From NCBI RefSeq assembly GCF_000758665.1, contig NZ_CP009285.1:5642001-5706000 (forward strand): DNA of 64,000 bases, given 5' to 3'. The notes below the pieces were generated by a model. The model ran no database searches. It saw only the letters and a list, made by a program, of their open reading frames with translations, and was not told the DNA's origin. The translations under genes were made by a program, and so were the position numbers. The first letter of the stretch is position 1; each line of letters opens with the position of its first letter. Shown piece after piece: positions 9,081 to 18,034 of this stretch. Origin of the DNA: Paenibacillus borealis. Its GTDB lineage: Bacteria; Bacillota; Bacilli; Paenibacillales; Paenibacillaceae.

Positions 9081-10812
9081 GCTCTGCACCTCCGGATTGG
9101 AAAGGATTTGCAATCAATAACGGGATTGTGATGCGTGCCATTGTCCCCTTCTCCCCTTCCAGAAGAACGAGACTGCCATCTTCCCGGAACAGCAGCTGCA
9201 GGCGCTGGCGGATGTTGGCGATTCCGATGCCTTTGCGCGCGCGAATCTCCGGGTGTTCCCCGGCGCGGGCAAGGCCGACGCCGTTGTCCTCCAGCTCCAG
9301 AATCAGCGTGCGTCCCGATCTCCTTGCCCGGACAGAGACCCGGGAATCCTCCTGCAGCGTGGAGAAGCCGTGCTTGAAGGCGTTCTCCATCAGCGGCTGC
9401 AGCGCCAGCTTCGGAACAAGGGCATAGGCCAGCCCTTCCTCCACATCCAGAGTGACCCTTACTTTGCCCTCATAGCGGATATTCTGGATATATACATACG
9501 CCTGCAACAGATCCAGCTCATTCTGCAAGGGAATCAGCTCTACATCCGAGTAAAGGCTTGTTTCCAGCAATTTGCCCAAAGAAATCGATATTTCTGCAAT
9601 ATCATGCTCTTCCTTTTCATAGGCGATCCATTTGATCGTGTTCAGCGTGTTCAGCAGGAAATGCGGATTCATCTGGGCGGTCAGCATCTGATAGTGCAGT
9701 GCTTCCTTCTGCCGTTCCTCCAGCTTCAGCTTCTGCAGCAATCCGCCGATATCCGTCATCATCGTATTAAACGTAGCCGCCAGATCCCTCATCTCTCCAT
9801 GAAAAAAGGATTCTTCCACCCGTGTATTCAATTCCCCCTGTGCGGATAACGCCATCTTGCGCCGGAGCAGCGCGATGGGCCGGGACATGGCACCGGCGAT
9901 GAGGAAGGTAAGCAGGAGGAAGCCGCCGGACAACAGCAGGGAGAAATTGAAATTCTGCTCCCGCAGTTCCTTCATATTCCCAAGATAAGTATTCAGCGGC
10001 ATGGACGCGGCCAGATACCAATCCAAATTGTAGAGCGGGCTGATCGTCAAAATCGACGAGCTCTCATAATCAACCCGCTGCATGGGTTCCTCTCTTGCCG
10101 GAACACGGATCATTTCTTGGATGGCCGTGCGGTCCACCGCCCGGAAGTAATCGGAGGAATTGAGCAGTTGGCCTCCCTGGTCCATCAATACATAATGCTG
10201 CTGGAGCAGCAGATCCTGCGACGCTTCGGCAAGCCAGCCGTCATAATAAAAATTAATCCGCAGATAACCGAACGGCTGCTGCCGGTTATCGAGCAATACT
10301 GCATACATGGACAAATCCTCGCCGGTCACCCAGCGGAAGGAGTCTCCCTCAGCACCGAGTCCGGCAAACCCGCTCTCCGAGGCAAAATCGGCATGCTCCT
10401 GCCCGGTCTGCACAAGCCCGTCGGTGTGGTACAGCGTGCCGGACCTGTCAGCCAGCGTGACGGTAATCTGGGCGGGCAGCTCCAGCGATGCCGGACGGGC
10501 GGTGCTTTGCAGGAATACCGCTTTCTCCGCAGGATTGAATTGTCCCGGATACAGCAATACGGAGCGGGTATACGGGTCCCGCTCCAGGTACACATAATAG
10601 AGGAAAGCTTTATTGATCTCGTTGTTCAAGGCGTCGTTAACCACGTTAAGCTGCTCGATGGCCTTTTCCTGAAACTCGCGGGACACTGTCCGTTCCATCA
10701 TCCGGTAATTATAGATTTGCAGCAGGAAAAAGGGCAGCAGGAGGAAGATCACAACAGCGGCAAACAAGCGGTTTCTGAACTTTTGTGGCCATATGCGTTT
10801 CCAGCCTCCCAT
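9058..10812 (-). CDS. YesM-type membrane sensor histidine kinase
   Basis: A 584-aa sensor kinase. TM1 is at about residues 16-36 and TM2 at about 278-300, with an extracellular sensor region of about 240 residues between them. A HAMP segment follows, then the phospho-acceptor motif QMNPHFLLNTLN (His near 382), N-box LMENAFKHG (near 472) and G-boxes DNGVGL and GIGIANIRQRL. This is the His_kinase/HATPase_c layout of the YesM (LytS-like) class. It is translationally coupled to the response regulator. The gene follows the SBP gene by 80 bp in the same direction, so the sensor, importer and mannosidase may share transcripts. Confidence 0.94.
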   Translation of the reverse strand: MGGWKRIWPQKFRNRLFAAVVIFLLLPFFLLQIYNYRMMERTVSREFQEKAIEQLNVVNDALNNEINKAFLYYVYLERDPYTRSVLLYPGQFNPAEKAVFLQSTARPASLELPAQITVTLADRSGTLYHTDGLVQTGQEHADFASESGFAGLGAEGDSFRWVTGEDLSMYAVLLDNRQQPFGYLRINFYYDGWLAEASQDLLLQQHYVLMDQGGQLLNSSDYFRAVDRTAIQEMIRVPAREEPMQRVDYESSSILTISPLYNLDWYLAASMPLNTYLGNMKELREQNFNFSLLLSGGFLLLTFLIAGAMSRPIALLRRKMALSAQGELNTRVEESFFHGEMRDLAATFNTMMTDIGGLLQKLKLEERQKEALHYQMLTAQMNPHFLLNTLNTIKWIAYEKEEHDIAEISISLGKLLETSLYSDVELIPLQNELDLLQAYVYIQNIRYEGKVRVTLDVEEGLAYALVPKLALQPLMENAFKHGFSTLQEDSRVSVRARRSGRTLILELEDNGVGLARAGEHPEIRARKGIGIANIRQRLQLLFREDGSLVLLEGEKGTMARITIPLLIANPFQSGGAEHVENSSG

Positions 10813-10892
10813 CGTCTTCCCTCCCGGTTATCATTACCGTAAATTCATGCTACAGTATATCACAACTGCCGGGCTCCGCAGGTTTATCCTGT

Positions 10893-12437
10893 TCATTCCG
10901 CATAACCCAGCTCCTGCAGCTGTTTCATTGCGCTGTCCTGGAAGATCTGGTACTTGAAGGTCGTGTTCAGCTTCTCCAGGAAGCTGTCGTATTGCTCCAG
11001 CTTTGTTCTGCCGTATTGGAATTTGAGCATTTCCTCATTCTTGAAGCGGTCGGCGTCGGCTGCGTTGTAGTTCTGCGGGAAAACAACAAACCCGTTGTAG
11101 GTATCCAGCACTTCAACCTGTTCGCTAACCTGAATATAGTCAATCTGTTTGGCAAATTTGGTGCTCAGATATTCCGCTTCCGGCCGGCCGGCCAGCTGGT
11201 AGACCCAGGTGAATGCCGCCTCTGCGGACCGGTCCGTAATCACCGGCTTGCCGTTTTCTTTGGTGAAATGTACACCTTCCTGGCCAAACTGCACAAGCTC
11301 GGAGCCCTCACCGGAGGCTGTATAATTGATAAGGTCAAAAATGCGGTTCAGCTTGGTTTCGTCTTGGGCGGCCTGGCGTGAGATGGCTACGATGCCGGAT
11401 ACGCTGGACTTATCCATGGCGGCAAGAATGTTCGCTTTGGGTCCCTGCAGCTTGTTCAGCATCAGGAATTCCGCATCCGGATTGGCGCCCTTCCATTTCT
11501 CCACTTCATTGTCCTTCATAATCTGCGTCCAGTCGCTGATGATAATGCCGGCCTTGCCCTGGAACGCTTTGTCTTTGGCGTTGTCGCCCTTGTTGCTGGC
11601 AATCTCCGGATCGACCACGCCGGAATTCAGCACCTTCTGAGTATAAGCCAGCGCTTCCTTCATTTCCGGTTCGAACATGCCGTTGACCATCTTCCCGTCC
11701 TTGATATACAGCGCGTCGGCGACGCCATGCTGCAGGTTGATCAAATGGACCAGAGTGCCGAGGCTGCCTGTGATGCCGAACGTGTCTTTCTTGTTATTCC
11801 CGTCCGGGTCCTGATCGGTAAACGCTTTCGCAACCTCAAACACTTCATCAAGGGTCTCTGGAACCGGCAGCTGCAGCTTATCCAGCCAATCCTTGCGTAT
11901 CCAGAATAAATTCCAGTTACTCTGGGGATTAAGCGATATGGCGTAATGCTTGCCGTTAACCTCCACCCGGCTGTACACATTGTCCCCGATGGCATCCGCT
12001 GCGGGCTTCAATTTCTCCTTATACGGCTCCAGATCAAGCAGAATGTTCTTCTTGACATATTCCTGGAACTCATTCCGCCCATTGAAGAGGATCACATCGG
12101 GCAGGTCGCTGCCCGCCGCCCGGATATTCAGCTTCTGAATGAATTCATCCGCAGAAGAGGTCAGCGTCATTTTCAGATCAATATTGAGCTTCTCATCCAG
12201 CGTCTTCTTCACGAAGTTATCTTGTTCTTTGGGCATCTGGGTGGTGGTGTTCCAGCCTACCCGCATGACCTCGATAGCTACCTTCTCCGCCCGGGTGTCC
12301 GCCGGAGCGTCTGTTGATGAGCCTGGCCCCTCCGTAGCGGAAGAATCTGACTGCGGGCTTCCTCCGCAGGCAGCCAGCAGCAGGCCCGCTGTTAATACAC
12401 AGGCCAGTTCAGCTGGAATACGCTTCTTTTGTTTCAT
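10893..12437 (-). CDS. LplA-type sugar ABC importer binding lipoprotein
   Basis: Extracellular solute-binding lipoprotein (about 514 aa) of an oligosaccharide ABC importer. The signal peptide ends in lipobox LLAAC with the lipidated Cys at 24, followed by a Gly/Ser/Thr-rich tether. The mature part has the family-1 binding-protein pattern (FGITGSLG, aromatic-rich C-terminus). The ATG at 12437 is preceded by AAGGGGAG. It follows lplB and lplC and precedes the kinase/regulator pair. The substrate is inferred to be a mannose-containing oligosaccharide because of the GH38 gene at the end of the cluster. Confidence 0.9.
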   Translation of the reverse strand: MKQKKRIPAELACVLTAGLLLAACGGSPQSDSSATEGPGSSTDAPADTRAEKVAIEVMRVGWNTTTQMPKEQDNFVKKTLDEKLNIDLKMTLTSSADEFIQKLNIRAAGSDLPDVILFNGRNEFQEYVKKNILLDLEPYKEKLKPAADAIGDNVYSRVEVNGKHYAISLNPQSNWNLFWIRKDWLDKLQLPVPETLDEVFEVAKAFTDQDPDGNNKKDTFGITGSLGTLVHLINLQHGVADALYIKDGKMVNGMFEPEMKEALAYTQKVLNSGVVDPEIASNKGDNAKDKAFQGKAGIIISDWTQIMKDNEVEKWKGANPDAEFLMLNKLQGPKANILAAMDKSSVSGIVAISRQAAQDETKLNRIFDLINYTASGEGSELVQFGQEGVHFTKENGKPVITDRSAEAAFTWVYQLAGRPEAEYLSTKFAKQIDYIQVSEQVEVLDTYNGFVVFPQNYNAADADRFKNEEMLKFQYGRTKLEQYDSFLEKLNTTFKYQIFQDSAMKQLQELGYAE

Positions 12438-12477
12438 AGTGATTCTCCCCTTTCGTATACCAAATGTTGTATTGAGT

Positions 12478-12506
12478 CGGCACCGCAAATGGCTTCAGCG
12501 GCGCCG
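12478..12506 (-). promoter_or_regulatory. Intercistronic stem-loop before the SBP gene
   Basis: The arms CGGCACCGC and GCGGCGCCG form a 9-bp stem (one G-U pair) with an 11-base loop between the lplC stop and the SBP start. No T run follows, so it more likely stabilises the downstream message than terminates it. Confidence 0.5.
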
Positions 12507-12517
12507 GGAACAATCCG

Positions 12518-13393
12518 TTACCCCTTCACGGCGCCGATCAGCATGCCCTTGGTCAGATGCTTCTGCACGAAGGGATAGACCAAGATGACCGGCAGGCTTG
12601 CCGCCACTACCGAAGCCATCTGCAAGGTCGTTGTCGGCAGCACAATGTCCGCATTATATTCCATTTGCTCGGAGGATAATAACAGACCGCGGATGATGAC
12701 CTGAAGCGGATTCAAGCCGGGGTCAGTAATATAGTAGACGGCGCTGAAGAAGGTATTCCAGCTGCCTACGACACAGAACAAGCCGATGGTCATCAGCACC
12801 GGGATGGAGAGCGGCAGGGCCAGCCGCAGCAGCACCGTAAATTCGCCCGCACCGTCGATCCGTCCCGATTCGAACAGTTCTTCGGGCAGGCTTTCGAAGA
12901 ACGTTTTGACCACAAGCACATTCCAGGTCGACATCGCCCCGGGAATAATCATCGCCCAGACCGTGTTAAGCAGGCCTGTTCCTTTTACGACCAGGTAGGT
13001 CGGGATCAAGCCGCCGCCGAACATCATGGTGAACACGATCAGGAAGATGAAGAAGCTGCGGCCCACCAGATGCTTTCGGCTCAAGGTGTAGGCCATGAGC
13101 ACCGTCAGGACCAGATTGATCAGTGTGTTCATTACCGTAACGAAGCTGGTCACGAGGAAGGCGCGGGGAATGGCATCCATTCCGAACAGCGCCTTATAGG
13201 CCTCAAAGGTAATCCGGCGGGGAATCAGCACAAAACCGCCGTTGCGCAGCACTTCGCTGTAGGGCGTAATGGATACGGCGAACACATACAGCAAGGGAAA
13301 GACGGAAATCACGGCCAGCAATATCAGCAGGACATTAATGAAATAATCGAAATAGCGTTCGTTTCCGCGGCTTACCACAGATTGCCCCCCCAT
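12518..13393 (-). CDS. LplC/YtcP-type sugar ABC permease
   Basis: Inner-membrane permease (about 291 aa, six predicted helices) of the MalG-like class. The cytoplasmic coupling loop reads ESGRIDGAGEFTVLLRLALP, the EAA motif that docks the ATPase. The C-terminus PFVQKHLTKGMLIGAVKG is typical of LplC. The frame overlaps lplB by 22 bp. The start may be the ATG at 13393, which abuts CGGAG, or the GTG at 13378, which has a G run 6 bases upstream. No ATPase gene is near, as is usual for this class, which borrows a shared MsmX-like ATPase. Confidence 0.9.
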   Translation of the reverse strand: MGGQSVVSRGNERYFDYFINVLLILLAVISVFPLLYVFAVSITPYSEVLRNGGFVLIPRRITFEAYKALFGMDAIPRAFLVTSFVTVMNTLINLVLTVLMAYTLSRKHLVGRSFFIFLIVFTMMFGGGLIPTYLVVKGTGLLNTVWAMIIPGAMSTWNVLVVKTFFESLPEELFESGRIDGAGEFTVLLRLALPLSIPVLMTIGLFCVVGSWNTFFSAVYYITDPGLNPLQVIIRGLLLSSEQMEYNADIVLPTTTLQMASVVAASLPVILVYPFVQKHLTKGMLIGAVKG

Positions 13394-14334
13394 CTCCGGG
13401 CCAGCTTATTAGACAGGAATATAAGCACAAGTCCTATCAAGGATTTGAACAATCCGACCGCTGTCGCCAGGCTGAAATTCAGTTGCTCCAAGCCTACCCG
13501 GAATACCCAGGTATCAATAATATCTGCCACCGGCATTACCTGGAGATTGTACATAATGTAAATCTGCTCGAAACCGGCATCCAGTGCGGAGCCGACCTTC
13601 AGCACCAGCAGCAGGATAATCACGGAACGTATGCCGGGCAGTGTCACATGCCAGATCCGGCGCAGCCTTCCCGCGCCGTCGATGCGGGCCGCTTCATACA
13701 GAGTAGCATCAATGCTGGACATGGCTGCCAGATAAATGATAGCCCCCCAGCCAAGATCCTTCCAGACATCGGTTCCCACCAGCACACTGCGGAAATAAGC
13801 TGTCGAGGTCAGAAACGGAATGCCGTTCCCGCCCGCCTCCACCACCCAGCGGTTGACGAGGCCGGAGGTTTCGGACAGAAAGGCAATAGCAATGCCGTAG
13901 ATAATGACATAGGACAGAAAATGGGGCATATAGCTCAGTGTTTGTACGATCCGGTTCAGCCAAAGACTGCGGCCTTCGTGAATGAGCAGAGCCACGCCGA
14001 TGGCAGGAATCGTTCCCCAGACTGTTTTGTACAGACTGATCAGGAAGGTGTTCGTGAGCAATTGACTGAAATAAGGCGATTCGAAAAAAAACTGAAAATG
14101 CTTGTACCAGGGGTCTGCCCACGGACTGCGCAAAATCCCGCTCAAAATGTCATAATCTTTGAAGGCAATCAGCACTCCGTACACGGGAATATACTTGTAA
14201 ATAATGTAGTAGGCTACACCGGGAAGCAGCATCAGATACAGAACACGCATGCTCCATATACGCTTCCACACCTTAGCTCTGTATGCGCTCTTCGGCGTTG
14301 GGGTACGGTTCAGGGGAGCCGGGAAATGCGCCAC
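13372..14334 (-). CDS. LplB-type sugar ABC permease
   Basis: Inner-membrane permease (about 320 aa) of the MalF-like LplB class, the first gene of the cluster. Hydrophobic helices start near residue 30, and the coupling loop reads EAARIDGAGRLRRIWHVTLP. The GTG at 14334 is preferred: AGAGGTG lies 8 bases upstream. The ATG at 14355 has no ribosome site and directly abuts the cre palindrome. It pairs with the following LplC gene to form the heterodimeric channel. Confidence 0.88.
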   Translation of the reverse strand: MAHFPAPLNRTPTPKSAYRAKVWKRIWSMRVLYLMLLPGVAYYIIYKYIPVYGVLIAFKDYDILSGILRSPWADPWYKHFQFFFESPYFSQLLTNTFLISLYKTVWGTIPAIGVALLIHEGRSLWLNRIVQTLSYMPHFLSYVIIYGIAIAFLSETSGLVNRWVVEAGGNGIPFLTSTAYFRSVLVGTDVWKDLGWGAIIYLAAMSSIDATLYEAARIDGAGRLRRIWHVTLPGIRSVIILLLVLKVGSALDAGFEQIYIMYNLQVMPVADIIDTWVFRVGLEQLNFSLATAVGLFKSLIGLVLIFLSNKLARRWGGNLW

Positions 14335-14355
14335 AAGGAATTCACCTCTTTGCAT

Positions 14356-14369
14356 TGATATCGTTTACA
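14356..14369 (-). promoter_or_regulatory. cre site (CcpA) before lplB
   Basis: On the minus strand TGTAAACGATATCA fits the catabolite-responsive-element consensus TGWAANCGNTNWCA at every defined position. It lies about 20 bases before the preferred lplB start, so CcpA bound there would block the importer, sensor and mannosidase genes when a preferred sugar is present. Confidence 0.75.
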
Positions 14370-14672
14370 AGTTAAGAATAACAAGGGAACCGCGGCGCAG
14401 CCAGGAACGGATTTAAGGAATTGATAGAACAAATTTACTATCCTGCTGGAGCCGGATCACAGGGGAACGACCGACCAGAGGAACGACCGGCGAAGCAACA
14501 TGGATGACCGGCAGTGGCAGTCCCGGCAGCGTTAGTCTGTAAAGCCGCACTTTAGACAATAACCAATCAAGTTACTGAACGATCGCTGTAGGACTGGCGG
14601 AAAACGTGAATTGCTTGCGTTGGATTCATTGCCGGTAGCACGGAGACACTCTGGACGCACTGGGACAAAATT

Positions 14673-14844
14673 GTTGTACGTTTTACAACTTCAATTCATC
14701 GATAACCGGGTGTCTGGAAGGATTGTTGTATAAAATACAAGAATAATTCTGTTAAGCCGTCTGAAACAGGAAAAATGTTGCACTTGATACAACAATATTG
14801 GATTTGAGTCGATATTAGGAGGGAAATGTTGTATTTTGTGCAGG
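14673..14844. repeat. Four 17-bp palindromes at 51-52 bp spacing
   Basis: Imperfect palindromes of form GTTGTA-N5-TACAAC start at 14673, 14725, 14777 and 14828, so the spacings are 52, 52 and 51. The first is perfect in both arms; the last has a degraded right arm (TGCAGG). The sequence between them is only weakly similar. They lie in a 990-bp non-coding stretch between lplB and the GH5 operon end. Confidence 0.8.
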
Positions 14845-14930
14845 ATTTCACAAAAAGTCAACCGCTCCCTGCCACGGAAAGCGGATGAATGAGGAAATTC
14901 CTGAGGTAACAAAGTATTACTGCATACAAA

Positions 14931-14968
14931 AAGGCCCGTAAACTGCGGGAACGCAATTCACGGGCCTT
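14931..14968 (-). terminator. Terminator downstream of the GH5 operon
   Basis: Perfect arms AAGGCCCGT and ACGGGCCTT. On the minus strand a run of five T follows. It lies about 350 bases past the GH5 stop, with the 11-bp repeat tract in between, so that tract would be in the 3' untranslated region. Confidence 0.75.
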
Positions 14969-15034
14969 ATCACATTAGCTGAATGATCCTGAATGATCTA
15001 TCAGCGCAGACATGCATGCTTGCATGCGTTCCAA

Positions 15035-15320
15035 TACTGTACCTTTACTGTATCTTTACTGTATCTTTACTGTACCTTTACTGTACCTTCGCTGTACCTC
15101 AACTTTACTTGCACTCTAACTATATTCTATTCTTACATTACCTCTACCCTACCATTTACTCTACTTTTACTGCACCCTCGCCGTTCCTTCGCGGTATCCT
15201 TACTGTGCCTTGAATGTGCCTTGAATGTGCCTTTATTCCACTTTTACTACCTTTACTGCCCCTCACCGTTCCTTCGCTGTATCCATACTGCACCTTCTTT
15301 GTAGCTTTACAGTACCTTTG
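15035..15320. repeat. 11-bp degenerate tandem repeat tract
   Basis: About 285 bases built from an 11-base unit close to CTTTACTGTAC. It is very regular from 15035 to about 15110 and increasingly degenerate towards the GH5 stop codon. Open frames across it have no ribosome site and simply translate the repeat. Confidence 0.8.
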
Positions 15321-15322
15321 CA

Positions 15323-17146
15323 CTACCGCAAATCCAGCCACTCGATAGCTACCGCACCAGCCGCAGCGCTGACTGTCAGCTCATGTGTTCCAGCTTCCAG
15401 TTGCTGGCCGCTCTGGATCCCCACCGTCTGCCAGTTCTGCCCGGAGTCCGAGGCAGCACCGTGAACCCGGCCGACCTCCTGACCGTCCAGCTTCACCATC
15501 AGCTCACTGTCCACCCCGCTCATCAGCACCCGCAGCTCCAGAGCCAGCGAAGTCTTCGCCTCCTGCAAGACCTGCGAATCCACCATGCCCTGCGTGTCCT
15601 CCGAGTCTTGCGCGCCCTGCGGCTCCCGCCAGTCCTCCAGGCCCTGCCTGTCTTCCAAGCCCCGCGGGTCCTGCGGCTCCGGCCGGTCCAGCAGGCTCAG
15701 CCGCTCCGCATCTCCCTGCGAATCCCGATCGGTAGCCGTAAATTCATACGCCGCCCAATCACCCTCTGCCAGTACGACACACAGCCTCTCCTCAGGCAGC
15801 CAGGACTGACCGCGGCCATGCTGGAAATTCGGTGCAGTCCGGTCTCCTTCCACGAAGCGGAAGTCCATTCCATCCTCCTCCCGGAAGCCGGCGCCTGCCG
15901 GAGCCAGCCTGCCGGGAGCGCGTCCGAAGCTGACACCGCTCCCCTTGTAGCCATAAAAAATAGCAGGAATCCGTACCGGCAGACGCCGGAACAAGGAGCG
16001 GACAACGTCCGCATGGTACACACAGTTGTCCAGGCTCAGATTGCGCAAATATTCGTCCAGGATCGCCTGCGCCTCGACGCGCTCCGGCTTCGCGCCTCCC
16101 TCCAGATAGCTGACCAGCTTATGCCAGCCTTGCGGAAGAATGATGGAACAGGGGGAGTTATCCGTGTCGAGCTTTTTCCAGGTCCAGAAGTTCCAGGAGA
16201 TGCCGTGATCTTCAAACAAGCGGAACGCACCGGTGTACCAGTCCTTGTTGTTCTCCCCGCCCTCGCCCATGAACAGCGGCACATTCAGCTTCTCTCTTGC
16301 GTCGAGATACTTCTGAATGCTCGCAGTATCGGGATTGTTCCAGTACTTGTGAAACTGCAGCATCAGATTAGGGTCCGGCAGTTCATTGCCCGGCAATCCC
16401 TCGAAGATCGACCAGTCCGTCGCCCAGTGCACGCCTTCCAGAATAATCATATGCCGCGCATCGACCTCCCGGATAGCCGTGATAATCTCACGGTACAGGG
16501 GCATCACCTGGTCATTGTACTGAGAGAACCAGTCCGGCAGCGGCTCGTTCAGCAGGTCATAGCCCGCTACGATCCATTCGTCCTTATACCGCTCCGCGAG
16601 CATCCGCCAGATGGCGATAGTCAACTGCTTGTTGGACTCATCCGTGAACAGCTCCGGCAGATCCTGCGCGGAGTCGTCGATATTCGTTCCGGTCTGGCCG
16701 CCGGGTGCTCCATGCAGATCCAGAATGGCGTAGACTCTGTGCTCCCTGCACCAGCCAATGACCTGATCCAGCCGCACCAGATGCTCCTCATGCCAGCCGG
16801 ACTCCCCCTCTTCTTCCCGCAGGATATAGCGGGCATTAATCGGAATCCGGACCGAGTTGAAGCCTTCTTCGGCAATCCGCACAATATCCGCTTCGGCCAC
16901 GTAACGGTCGTAATAGGTCTCCCAGAACTCCGCCGCCCTGTCAGCACCAATAAGCCCGGTAATCATCGCCTCGATCCGTCGCGGACGGTCCCCCTGTTCC
17001 GGGAAACGCCACATGTAGCCTTCGGGAAGCAGCCAGCTTCCAAGTCCTACCCCGCGCAGCAGCAGCTCGCGTCCTTCCCCGTTTCTTAAACGGTGTCCAT
17101 CTGCATAGAGAAACCCGCTTACTTCTTGATGGTCCGGGTGAATCAT
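15323..17146 (-). CDS. GH5-like intracellular beta-glycosidase
   Basis: A clan-A glycoside hydrolase of the cellulase/exo-glucanase GH5 type (607 aa). The acid/base is Glu near 199 in DLLNEPL and the nucleophile Glu near 293 in LFMGEGGEN; the barrel also shows SVRIPI and LDLHGAPGG. There is no signal peptide, so it likely acts on imported oligosaccharides. A C-terminal beta-rich carbohydrate-binding-like domain is interrupted at about residues 477-528 by a Gln/Glu/Asp/Gly-rich repeat. The start ATG has GGGAGG 8 bases upstream. It is the last gene behind two permeases. Whether it attacks beta-1,3, beta-1,4 or other glucans cannot be decided here. Confidence 0.88.
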   Translation of the reverse strand: MIHPDHQEVSGFLYADGHRLRNGEGRELLLRGVGLGSWLLPEGYMWRFPEQGDRPRRIEAMITGLIGADRAAEFWETYYDRYVAEADIVRIAEEGFNSVRIPINARYILREEEGESGWHEEHLVRLDQVIGWCREHRVYAILDLHGAPGGQTGTNIDDSAQDLPELFTDESNKQLTIAIWRMLAERYKDEWIVAGYDLLNEPLPDWFSQYNDQVMPLYREIITAIREVDARHMIILEGVHWATDWSIFEGLPGNELPDPNLMLQFHKYWNNPDTASIQKYLDAREKLNVPLFMGEGGENNKDWYTGAFRLFEDHGISWNFWTWKKLDTDNSPCSIILPQGWHKLVSYLEGGAKPERVEAQAILDEYLRNLSLDNCVYHADVVRSLFRRLPVRIPAIFYGYKGSGVSFGRAPGRLAPAGAGFREEDGMDFRFVEGDRTAPNFQHGRGQSWLPEERLCVVLAEGDWAAYEFTATDRDSQGDAERLSLLDRPEPQDPRGLEDRQGLEDWREPQGAQDSEDTQGMVDSQVLQEAKTSLALELRVLMSGVDSELMVKLDGQEVGRVHGAASDSGQNWQTVGIQSGQQLEAGTHELTVSAAAGAVAIEWLDLR

Positions 17147-17161
17147 TTGTATTTCCTCCCT

Positions 17162-18034
17162 TTACCCTTTGACGGCGCCTTCGGCAATGCCATTCAGAAT
17201 ATATTTTTGCAGCAGCAGATATAGAATTACAACGGGCAGCATGGTCAGCACCAGCGAGGACAGAATCGCCGACCAGTCATTATTGCCATATTGCCCGAAC
17301 AGCATATTGGTGGACAACAGCAACGTATATTGATCGGCATCCGTGAGCATCAGCAGCGGCAGCAGGAAATCATTCCACATCCACAGCAGATTGAGAATCG
17401 CCACAGTTGTCGTAATCGGCAGCAGGAGCGGAAAAATAATCGTAGTGAACAGCCTCAGCTCCCCGCAGCCGTCAATCACCGCCGCTTCATCCAGATCCCG
17501 GGGGATCGATTTGACGAATCCGTGGTACAGGAAGATGGCCATCGACACGCCAAGTCCGATATAGATCAGGCCGAGGCCGACCGTTGAGCCCTGCACTGCC
17601 AGCTTCATGGAGATCCGGTTCAGCGAGATCATAATGGAATGAAACGGAATCAGCATCGACAGGACGAACAGGTTGAACAGGAACGTGCTCAGTCTGCCTG
17701 GTGTTCTGGACAGCTTGTAGCCGGCCATGGATGAGAAGAGAATAATGCCGACAAGACCGGTAGCCGCCACCACCACGGTATTGCCGAGACTGCGCAGGAA
17801 ATTGGTTTTCTCAAAAGCATCACTGTAATTCCCGAATTCCAGCTGACGCGGAATCGCCAGGATATTATTCATCATGTCGCCTTCCGTCTTCAGAGAGTTC
17901 AGTACCCCCATGTAGATTGGAAAGAGCGTAATGACAGCACCCACCAGCAGAAAAAGAAAGACGATCACCGAAGACACTCTGCGCCGCCCCGCTATTCCGG
18001 ACTTAGGTGTAGAATTCAACCGAACGGTGCTCAT
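17162..18034 (-). CDS. MalG-type sugar ABC permease
   Basis: Inner-membrane permease (290 aa, six helices). The coupling loop reads EAAVIDGCGELRLFTTIIFP, and the end is YILNGIAEGAVKG, as in CUT1-family second permeases. It overlaps the upstream permease by four bases (ATGA), a sign of coupled translation. It is part of the kinase-regulator-SBP-permease-permease-GH5 operon. Confidence 0.92.
   Translation of the reverse strand: MSTVRLNSTPKSGIAGRRRVSSVIVFLFLLVGAVITLFPIYMGVLNSLKTEGDMMNNILAIPRQLEFGNYSDAFEKTNFLRSLGNTVVVAATGLVGIILFSSMAGYKLSRTPGRLSTFLFNLFVLSMLIPFHSIMISLNRISMKLAVQGSTVGLGLIYIGLGVSMAIFLYHGFVKSIPRDLDEAAVIDGCGELRLFTTIIFPLLLPITTTVAILNLLWMWNDFLLPLLMLTDADQYTLLLSTNMLFGQYGNNDWSAILSSLVLTMLPVVILYLLLQKYILNGIAEGAVKG

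Noticed and set aside
14691..14912. 73-aa frame through the GTTGTA palindromes
   Set aside because: Translates the repeats (ILLYQVQHF-like text); no ribosome site.
14993..15304. Hydrophobic 103-aa frame in the 11-bp tract
   Set aside because: Product of repeat translation; no ribosome site, and the other frames are equally open.
15383..17089. 568-aa frame antisense to GH5
   Set aside because: Lies opposite a gene with clear GH5 catalytic motifs; a shadow of its codon bias.
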